A stretch of DNA of 64,000 bases from Casuarius casuarius (lineage: Eukaryota > Chordata > Aves > Casuariiformes > Casuariidae). Position numbers and translations under genes: made by a program. Below, piece by piece: positions 56,331 through 64,000 of the stretch. The stretch is from positions 434,001 through 498,000 of the forward strand of contig PTFA01000304.1 of assembly GCA_003342895.1 (NCBI GenBank), read 5' to 3'. Each line of letters begins with the position of its first letter. Positions within the stretch are counted from its first letter, which is position 1. Below the pieces are notes generated by a model. The model saw nothing but the letters and a program-made list of their open reading frames with translations. It searched no databases and had not been told where the DNA came from.

Positions 56331-58793
56331 TGATGCACAAGATTCTTAAAACTTGAATGTACCTGAGTTCTGATCTGCAGATCCTGGGTCCCTCCAGAGA
56401 AAATTTGTGCCAGGTTTTGTAGAATGGACAGCTGAGAACTTGAATGATGCTGCCAGAATTATTTTTACTTTGAATCCAGGTGTCCAAAAGTTAAAAATGA
56501 ATGTCTTCATCTGCTAAATCGACTAACCTTCAAAATGTAGTTCTGTAAAAGGAAACAGTACAGAACTGCAGCTTTATCTTAAAATTACGGCTGATTTCAG
56601 AGCATGTTTTCAGCTGGTGCTCTGTGGTGAGTGCTGTACTTAGACAAGAAGAGATTTAATAGGAGATGACCTGTATTGTCATCAGCATGGCATGACTTCC
56701 AGTAGCTGTGCAACAGATTAGGGTCATCAGCAGAAAGAACGGCAGAGCTTTAACAGCACAGCCCAATATGGCTTACACAAGCAGAGAAAGGAGATAAGTC
56801 CACAGCTATCAGAGGTAGGAAGTATTATTACTGATGTCTATATTTTATACGATAATAAATATAAAGCTTCATGTTTCTTACCATGTTATTTCAAGGAAAA
56901 TGTGCAGTACCTCTGTCATTTGAAATTAAGGCAGAAGGAACACAGTGAAGGGATGATGGAATTTATAATCTATTAGAAATCATGCTGATATTGCCTTTTT
57001 GTTATATTTTAATTTGGCTTATGTTTATTTACTTGATTTCCTCTGTACTATGCATTTGAGAAACTTTCTAAATTAAAGATAGTCACAAAATGATGGAATG
57101 TTGTTAGCAAAGGATTTTTGAGGAGGTTAATTATTTTTAGTTTTGTTATGAATATCGGACAGCAGGCAAACTTGTAATCTCATCACAAATATTATACATG
57201 TTGAGAAAGAGTCATGTTTTCCCTTTTTGATCTATAAACTTTATACTCTTGATAAAATTACAACCAAGTTGCATGAGCTCTAAAATTACTGATATATTAT
57301 GAATAAATATTAAGTGTATTCAATAGCTATTTCATTTCTAGGTCTCACCATTAAGTGAGATTTTTAAATAAGTGAGACTCTTAAATAAGCAGCTTTTCTT
57401 AGTCTAATAATTTTTGTTTTGTGCTAAATCCCCACAGTTTTCATATTTACATAGGCAGGCATCATTCTTATCAACTTCAGCTAATAGTCAGCAGACACCT
57501 GCTTTAGTTGAGGTGACCTCAGTGGGAGTTCTGCCCATGGCGATTATGTTAAATCTATTATACATGCATCTGGACATCAGTTGTGTAATAACGTAGACAA
57601 AGCTTGGGTACATTCACCTGAGAGACTGCAGCCTCCAGTTAAGTGTCCATCTTTCACTTTCTTGGGTAATACAATACTTTTGTAATGACTCTCTGAAAAA
57701 TCTTATGGGTAATCCTATGCCTGGAAAGACAACAGCAGGATTCAACTACTCTCTGCTTTGCACTACAGTCTTGAGAGAAGGTGGCTGCAGAATGATCTCC
57801 CTCTTGGTCTACTCATACTATAATTAGAAGCACCTTTAAGAATTTAAATATAAGCTGCTCTGTTTCCTTTTTAATTACATACCTGTTTTCTATTAGAATG
57901 TATCTCTTTAGTATATTTTTATTAAATGATTCCTAACTAACTAACCACAAAATAAAAAAATACTGTTTTTATAGTACAATTTTTATGCCCACAGATAAAA
58001 AATAAAACTAATCGAAAAAGACCTCTCTTTAGATAAAGAGCAAGTAGAACTGATGTTGTTGAAGTGTATGTTTCTTAGTCATGGAACCATTTTAGCATAC
58101 TGCTGCGTTCCAAAAATAAAATCTGGACATGCTGCTGAGGAAAATGAAGTTTTCTTTGCTGTTTCTGTTGGTGTCATCAGAAAGATCCACATTTTGAGTT
58201 AGATGTTGTTAATCAGAAAGAAGTAATCCCTCATTCCATTATAACCAGAGGCCAAGTTTGACTTGCAGTTGCCTTTTACAACTGTGTATTTATTTAAATC
58301 TCTCTACATAACCAGCATAATGCAGCATAATGTCCAAATATCCTGTGGTATCTGGAAAAGAAAAACAAAACCATTTTAATTTCCATTCTATTATGTAACT
58401 ATTGTTTTATTCGCGGCCTTCAGGAGAGGGAGACTGCATCTGATAACAGTATTCTTTGTCAGGCTATCGTAGATGCTAAAATCTAGCTGAACAGTGAGAT
58501 ACACCAGGACAGAAAAATATCTGCTACTGTACACATTCTTCTGTGCTTGTAGTGACTGGTCCTCTCAGAAGGAGCAGTATTCTAAAGGATAATTCTGTGA
58601 GCTTTTACTACTAGAATTTCTGTACCAAAACAGAGGTTAAGAGACATAGGGATTCAAATACTAGCCCTCTCGTGTGCTTAGTTATTTTCAGCTGTAATAT
58701 TCTTTGGGCTTCATTATGTCTTTATTTAAGTTTTTTGGCATGTTGTTAGAAATTTGTAGTTAAAAATACTTAAGATTTAATAAGACAGTAGTC

Positions 58794-59672
58794 ATGCTGC
58801 GGATTTACTTGGCTTTTCAGTTTCATCCTTCGATCCACCTGGACCTACCTGGTCTCACTTTTTTGGCCTCCCTGGACCCCTCCAGTGTCAAGACTTCAGC
58901 CTCCTTGGAACTCTTTAAAATCCCCTTTTCAGATTCTTTGGATCTATCCAGTCTGAGCTCCTCATCCTCTGTGGACTTCTCCAGTCTCACTTCTTCATCT
59001 TCTCTGGACCTTTCAAGTCTCACCTCTTCAGCCTCTTCGGACTTCTCCAGTACCTCCTCTTCAATCTCCTTAGAGCTCTCCAGCCTCACCTCTTCAGATT
59101 CCTTGGAGCGTTCCAGTTTCACCTCTTCTGTTTCACTGGACCTATCAAGTCTCACCTCCTCAGGCTCTCAGGACCTCTCTAGCGACAGTTCTTCAATCTC
59201 CTTAGATCTCTCAAGTCTCACCTCAGTACCCTCCCTAGATTTCTCCAGTCCCACTTCTTCAGCCTCTCTAGACCTCTCCAGCCTCACTTCTTCACCCTCC
59301 CTAGCTGTCTCCAGTCACACCTCCTCAGCTTCCTTGGACTCTTCCTGTACAATCCCTCCACCCTCACTAGATGTCTCAGAATACACCTCCTCTACCTCTT
59401 CAGAATCACTAGATCTCACTGATTTTAACAATTTCATGTTTCAGGACTCCTCTGAGCCATCCTCATCAACCTCTGAGAATGTCTGTACTCTCATCTCTAC
59501 ACCCTTTCTGGATGTCTCTGATCGCTCCTTTCAGGATTCTTCTTCCCTTACTTCCTCAGTTTCACTGGACATTTCTAACCTCACATCCTTAGTTCCCCCC
59601 GACCTCTCCACTCTCACATTTCTAGATGTTTCTAACCGCACCTCTTCAGCTTCTCTTGATCTCTGCATCTAA
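58794..59672 (+). CDS. Candidate novel gene: Ser/Leu/Asp 11-residue tandem-repeat protein (exon)
   Basis: A 292-codon frame far longer than chance in this DNA. I do not recognise the protein. From residue 16 to the stop it is built of about two dozen copies of an 11-residue unit, consensus LDLSSLTSSAS (33 bases). Fourteen near-perfect units lie at 58938-59399, then looser ones with 8-residue and inserted variants. There is no signal peptide or membrane segment. Units differ mainly at third codon positions (Leu-1 is TTG, CTG, TTA or CTA; Ser-4 is TC plus any of A, C, T in all fourteen), as expected if this protein frame was maintained. A good acceptor (TTACTTGGCTTTTCAG) ends at 58820, so the true exon may start at 58821 and the ATG at 58794 may not be the start. 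Stop TAA at 59670; AATAAA at 60025. It could instead be a decayed minisatellite, a non-coding RNA, or a relic of a gene on the other strand. Confidence 0.45.
   Translation: MLRIYLAFQFHPSIHLDLPGLTFLASLDPSSVKTSASLELFKIPFSDSLDLSSLSSSSSVDFSSLTSSSSLDLSSLTSSASSDFSSTSSSISLELSSLTSSDSLERSSFTSSVSLDLSSLTSSGSQDLSSDSSSISLDLSSLTSVPSLDFSSPTSSASLDLSSLTSSPSLAVSSHTSSASLDSSCTIPPPSLDVSEYTSSTSSESLDLTDFNNFMFQDSSEPSSSTSENVCTLISTPFLDVSDRSFQDSSSLTSSVSLDISNLTSLVPPDLSTLTFLDVSNRTSSASLDLCI
58839..59660 (+). repeat. 33-bp coding-frame minisatellite
   Basis: The consensus unit is close to CTGGACCTCTCCAGTCTC plus ACCTCTTCAGCCTCC, 33 bases. Fourteen consecutive units from 58938 keep exact 33-base register, then a nine-base insertion at about 59400 and 24-base partial units follow. 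All length changes are multiples of three. Confidence 0.85.
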
Positions 59673-60024
59673 TCCTCTTAGAATATCCATTTTGCCCTGT
59701 GCAAGCTCCGTATACTTCTCTAAACCTTCCTCCTTTGTATACTCTTTCTAATTTCTGTGTCAAACGTCTCCAAAAGCTCTTATTTGAGGGAAGTTTAGGG
59801 CTTTACAAATATGTCCTAGCATCTAAACAGAACTGGGCATGAAAACAGGTTGTACAAATCTATAATGGTGCCTTGTTTATAGCTGCATAGATATCAATAT
59901 ATATTCTGGAAATGTTGTAGAACACAATTTCTGTTACTAACCTAATTTTCATTCTGTCTCAGCCTGCAACCTCTCCCAAAGATTTAACTTTTTAATTAAT
60001 GCCGAATGTTTATCTTTCAAGATC

Positions 60025-60030
60025 AATAAA
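60025..60030 (+). terminator. Possible polyadenylation signal for the repeat frame
   Basis: AATAAA 353 bases after the stop codon of the 11-residue-repeat frame. Only a hexamer, so weak evidence. Confidence 0.25.
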
Positions 60031-62259
60031 TAGTAAATAGAGCTAAATGTGCAAATAATGGCATCCAGGTTGTGTATCTCCATTACCAATTTAAATCTGA
60101 GTGGGTTGTGCAGAATTGCAGGCAGTGGATACTTCATACGGAGATCCAGAGAGGGAAGATGTGGTGGGAAAGAAAACTGGAAAAAAAAGGAGCAGGTGAG
60201 AGATAGGTAGGAAGAGAGATCAGAGGCGGTGGGGGGAGGAAATACAGGGATATGTAGCTGAAACAGGTGTCCATCACAGCTAGCACAATTCTTTTCTGGC
60301 AAGCTGTATTTGTGGCCTCGGCTGCCCATAAGGCTTAAAATAATCTTATTTATAATTATGTTACCTATCAAGTCCTCAGATGTTACCATTCAAAACAGCA
60401 TTTGTAAAAAAATAATATCCTTTACCAGTATATGTATATATAAGTAGTACAGTTAGTTGTGTTACATCAAATATGTTGCATAGGTAACAGAATTAGGCTT
60501 TCTTATATCTTTGGTACTTCCTTGAATCACTTTCTTATCTTTGTTATAGTTGGGTTTTCAGAAGACAAATATGTTTTGTTTCAATGTCACCTCATTGGTA
60601 CCCTTTGTGTCTTGAAAGTGCTGCCTATCATTAGAAATCTCTCTTAATGGTTTTAATTTTTACAAGCTGGAAAGCCTTGCTCCAATAGGCCATATATGTC
60701 TCCGAAGTAAGAGGATAAAAATGGCTTGCACAAATTCTAAATAAGGAAATAAAAGCATGAAATAGGAATTGCTTGCTGCCTCATTAATATTATTTATTTC
60801 TTTAAAACAAAATAGGAAACATTGTAATACTTCAATTTTAGAAATGAAGCCCAACCTCAATTGGAGCAAAGTCATTTAGTAGGCATTAAAAACAATAATA
60901 AATTATTGCTCCAGATGGAAGGAACTAGTCTAATCTAGTGTCCTTAATTGTCCACTTTCAAAATGTCATCACAACTGGCACCAATTAGAATCTTCTTCAG
61001 TAATCTCAGTAGAGAGATCAAGTAGGTGAAGTAAGGACAGGAAATTCTTTCCTTCTTCCCACTCTTTCCTCCTGGCTGGTGTTCCTTCTAATTACACTAA
61101 CAGGCAATCTTTTCTTACTGTCATATGATTATCCAGGAGACAGACTATGACGTATTTAGTGAACGATTGCTCTTTCGGTTCTGGTGAATCTATGCTGTCA
61201 TTCTTATGGTGTATCGATTGTTAATTGCAGTGGTCCTGGACTAAGTGAAATCTCTAATAAAACTGATTATACTCTGCTTGAGAAATTACTGTAAATGTAA
61301 CCATCACTGTGCAGTTTCTAGGGTGATACGCTTCAGCAGATAGCAGAATAGGCAGAAAACACAAGGCCTCTATGGAATGACCCAAGTCACTGGGGTTTCC
61401 TCAAGACCCATATGGCTCTTGGAGGCTTCTTACGTATTTTGTGGTGTGTGCTGGTTTTGGATGGAAAGGATAGATGGGAGAATAGGTATACATACTTACA
61501 TGCAAGCATGTAGTAAAAGCCCAGTGCAAAATGTACTTAAATCCCAATTATTTAACTGAGCATTAGATTACGGCCATGTTGATGCCCATCAAATGTGATT
61601 CAAATCAACTCATAGCTCTTTCCTTATTATTGCTATTACATATGGAAAATTGTCTACTACTTTCCAGCAAGTGTAAACAAATGATTAGAGCTGCTAGTTT
61701 GTTATGTTATTTTTAATACGTCTGTTTAGAGCAAGTGATTAATATAATTTTAGGTGAAAGCAATAAATGGTCTTTCTTACATCCAAAAGAATCCCATGCC
61801 AAGGCATTGTACTCTAAGGGATAAACTCAGAAAATGGCACAGCTTGGCCACACATGGCTTAAAACTTCCAACTAGAAGTAGTCTGTGTTATAAACATCAT
61901 TTGGCTCTCATCTTCATCTTTACACTGTTAAATAGAAAAAGCTAAAAAATTTGGTAGAGAGAAGTAATGACAATTGATAGAGCTGAAAAAAAAAAGCAGG
62001 TGCTTTCAGGCACTTCAGGCTTAAATCCTTAATTAGAACAGCATTACTGAACTATTTAGCAATGACTTACTATTCAAGTAATATAATTAATGTATAACTA
62101 GCCATGAGCCGCATAGGAAAGCTTAAATGTCTATTCCGTAGCTTACTCAGATGTAGTATTTTTCTGACAAATTACTGGCTCCGAATCACCAAACCTCCTT
62201 TTTCTGGACCCTGAGGCAGGTCCCAGCTGGCCATACCTGGAAGCTAGAACCGAGGCCTC
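60031..62259. other. Gene-free stretch upstream of ATP5F1E
   Basis: AT-rich with short frames only. The 146-codon minus-strand frame at 59949-60389 has no recognisable motif. No repeat is identified. Confidence 0.5.
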
Positions 62260-62715
62260 TCTAAACAGTATTTAGCACCGCGGGAAGCGGGGACAAGCGG
62301 GTGCGGGGTTGATGAGACGCATGTGTCCGCTCAAGGGCGGCGCCACGCCCGGGTGGGCTGCTCCTGCTCTCCCGCCCCGGGCTAGCGCTGGTTTCCCCAG
62401 CGGCCGAGGGGAATGGCTGTGCCGCAGCCGCGCGCGCCGCCTCCACACCGCGCCGCTCGCTCCTCTTCGGCAAACGGCCGGGACGCGCGTGCCTAATTTA
62501 GCGCTCTGATTGGTTGTTCCGGTGACTGGAGGGAGGGGTTGGTTAGTTGCCATTGGTCAGCTTCCCTGAGGTAACTCGCACTCTGGTTGGCGGCGCGAGC
62601 GCTCGTGCCTGTTGATTGGCTGGCGGCGGGCAGGGCCGTCTTTCCCGTTCCGGTGGGCGCTGACCTTGGCGGCGGAGTAGCGCGGCCGCTCGCCGTGTCC
62701 CCGGGAGCCGCAGCC

Positions 62716-62747
62716 ATGGTGGCCTACTGGCGGCAGGCCGGGCTCAG
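62716..62747 (+). CDS. ATP5F1E: ATP5F1E exon 1
   Basis: Encodes [10 protein letters not shown] and two bases of Ser-11. The donor is CAG|GTACCG. Confidence 0.95.
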
Positions 62748-63012
62748 GTACCGGCCGCGGCCGGGCCGCCTGGGGGCCGGGGGTCTGGCAGGGCGGGCTC
62801 CTAGAGGGGCCTCTGGAGGGGACGGAGGGGCTTTGGGGACGTGCTTGATTCTCACCGTCATTTTTCCCCCCTTCCCTCCCGCCTGTAGCTACATCCGGTA
62901 CTCCCAGATCTGCGCCCAAGTCGTTAGAGCGGCGATGAAACCTCAGTACAAAGCGGAGGCGGAGAGGGCGGCCACGGCCACTGTGAAAACAGTGAAACCC
63001 AAGAAGGAATGA
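62716..63012 (+). CDS. ATP5F1E: ATP5F1E, ATP synthase F1 epsilon subunit (complete coding region, 2 coding exons)
   Basis: Joining 62716-62747 and 62889-63012 gives 156 bases, 51 residues plus a stop, the exact length of the mammalian protein. The product begins [21 protein letters not shown], almost identical to the family, and ends KTVKPKKE. It is the small subunit in the central stalk foot of mitochondrial F1-ATPase, in the matrix, and has no cleaved presequence. Ser-11 is split by the 141-base intron (CTCAG|GTACCG ... CTGTAG|CTAC). The middle and C-terminal part ([23 protein letters not shown]) is diverged and Ala-rich, as is usual for this subunit. The start has a strong context (GCAGCCATGG). 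The gene follows PRELID3B on the same strand, as in mammals. Confidence 0.97.
   Translation: [98 protein letters not shown]
62889..63012 (+). CDS. ATP5F1E: ATP5F1E exon 2
   Basis: Completes Ser-11 and encodes [10 protein letters not shown] to KKE, then TGA. A strong donor (AAAT|GTAAGT) lies only a few bases after the stop, so the exon continues to about 63015. Confidence 0.95.
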
Positions 63013-63015
63013 AAT

Positions 63016-63686
63016 GTAAGTAGACACCTGGGCACCCTGCCTTATTGCAGCTCTTCGCCTGAGGAGCGTCGGTTTCCTAATGTTTCCCTACCGGGCAGAC
63101 TCACCTGGGTAAAGGTTACCTAATGCCTGTGAAAGGTAAGCGCTACTTGTAATGTTACTTGTGACGGTGCAGACATCACCAGCAGCTGAAGTCTTCTCTA
63201 GACTCTGCCTCAAGCATGAAATAACATACCTGGGAAAGATAGATTTGTGACCGGGACTGTTACACAGATGAGACATCAACCTGCCCTAGTAAATGTAATG
63301 TGCGTGCCTTAACGTTATCATCGCTGTGTTTACAGACACAATAATATTGTTGAAACAGTGCAGGTCTCTCTACAAGGTGTTTGCTTGATCAGCATGCTTG
63401 TAAATGACAGTGCTGTCTGTAAAATAGTAAAACAAATCTCTGAATCAAGACCTGCAGTTAATATGGCTGGCAGAATACACATTAGGCCTTTGTCTTGCAT
63501 TTTTTAAAAAAACTGTTTTAGGCCTGGTCAGGAATGGTTGCATTTGACATCCTAAAAAAATAGGTGGTGGAACCAAAAACGTAGAACAACTTATTCTTGA
63601 TGTGAAATTACCTCCTGTTCCAAGCCGACCTTGTACATGTTCTCTCATTCTTGAATCGAGTAACTTGTACTTTAAATCTTTCATAG
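63016..63686 (+). other. ATP5F1E: Probable intron in the ATP5F1E 3' untranslated region
   Basis: Bounded by GTAAGT at 63016 and TTTCATAG at 63686. No coding frame or repeat is seen inside. Confidence 0.6.
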
Positions 63687-63832
63687 GAACTGGCCTGTGG
63701 TGAATACTGTAGCAACAAACTACAAAGCTGTAGGCAAGCTCAAGACTCTGCAACATAATGTCATCACGTTAACTGTAAAACTTGCCAGTATATGTAGATC
63801 AGCATGCTAATAAATGTCACTTAACAAACAAA
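63687..63832 (+). other. ATP5F1E: Probable last (non-coding) exon of ATP5F1E with polyadenylation signal
   Basis: Starts after an acceptor ending TCATAG. AATAAA stands at 63809-63814, and GT-rich sequence follows from about 63834, a normal cleavage context. A three-exon gene with an untranslated last exon agrees with what I recall of mammalian ATP5F1E. Confidence 0.65.
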
Positions 63833-64000
63833 TGCGTGTGTGGCAAGTGGTGTTCTTCTTTAAATGGATGAAATGTTCCTTTCTGTAGAGACGTTTATCT
63901 TGTGTTAAAACAGAAATTTGTTTTTTATCAAACTCTACTGCTCAGTAATGACATAGGTTTATTTTTAACGCAAATATCTTAGTGTTCACATTGCTATTTC
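63833..64000. other. Flank downstream of ATP5F1E
   Basis: Nothing recognised. By synteny TUBB1 would be expected next, on the minus strand beyond the window. Confidence 0.4.

Larger units (their letters stand above)
52621..58793. other. Intergenic stretch between PRELID3B and the 11-residue-repeat frame
   Basis: No gene is recognised (the longest frame is 118 codons at 52769-53125, with no family motif). Contains a C16 run and a short tandem duplication, listed separately, and AT microsatellites near 55020. Confidence 0.5.
62260..63020. promoter_or_regulatory. ATP5F1E: CpG-island promoter of ATP5F1E
   Basis: GC- and CpG-rich block around exons 1 and 2. It holds three inverted CCAAT boxes (ATTGG at 62509-62513, 62552-62556 and 62615-62619), the classic NF-Y sites, two ETS-type TTCCGG motifs (about 62518 and 62648), and TGACCTTGG near 62661, an estrogen-related-receptor-type half-site read as CCAAGGTCA on the minus strand. 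No TATA box. This fits a nuclear gene for oxidative phosphorylation. Confidence 0.75.

Noticed and set aside
59949..60389. 146-codon minus-strand frame downstream of the repeat array
   Set aside because: No recognisable motif, no splice or promoter support, and no repeat structure linking it to the array.
62557..63027. 156-codon minus-strand frame over ATP5F1E
   Set aside because: Shadow of the CpG island and of the ATP5F1E exons on the opposite strand.

Overview
The window is nuclear DNA of a vertebrate, most likely a bird. It has vertebrate genes with GT-AG introns, CpG-island promoters in an otherwise AT-rich background, and decayed fragments that resemble CR1 LINEs. I see no mammalian SINE or L1 sequence. 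Gene order is ZNF831 (minus), an AIG1/ADTRP-family gene (plus), PRELID3B (plus), ATP5F1E (plus). From memory, ZNF831, PRELID3B and ATP5F1E form a block on human 20q13.32; this window shows it in the opposite orientation, with an extra gene inserted.

Layout. 1-2.4 kb: sequence 3' of the large ZNF831 exon, with an AT-rich palindrome. 2.4-6.7 kb: the giant ZNF831 coding exon (minus). 6.7-26 kb: non-coding, with decayed CR1 pieces, a CpG-richer patch at 8.8-9.15 kb that could be a 5' exon of ZNF831, a G-quadruplex motif, a GT microsatellite and X-box-like motifs. 26.0-32.4 kb: CpG island and a complete six-exon gene for a 245-residue AIG1/ADTRP-type membrane hydrolase. 32.4-46 kb: non-coding, with a CR1 fragment, a large CA/TG repeat, a 42-base T run and CTCF-like motifs. 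46.0-50.3 kb: CpG island (with an 80-base assembly gap) and the six-exon PRELID3B gene. 50.3-62.3 kb: its 3' region, then an isolated 292-codon frame at 58.8-59.7 kb encoding tandem 11-residue Ser/Leu/Asp repeats. 62.3-63.8 kb: CpG island and three-exon ATP5F1E.

Two of the genes act in mitochondria: PRELID3B (phosphatidylserine transfer in the intermembrane space) and ATP5F1E (epsilon subunit of F1-ATPase). Their promoters carry NRF1-type motifs and CCAAT/ERR-type motifs respectively. The AIG1-like protein is probably a lipid-ester hydrolase of internal membranes, and ZNF831 is a nuclear C2H2 protein.

The best candidate for something undescribed is the 11-residue-repeat frame between PRELID3B and ATP5F1E. 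Its repeat units differ mostly at third codon positions, it starts just after a plausible splice acceptor, and a polyadenylation signal follows. The second is the extra AIG1/ADTRP paralogue, intact with both family catalytic residues.
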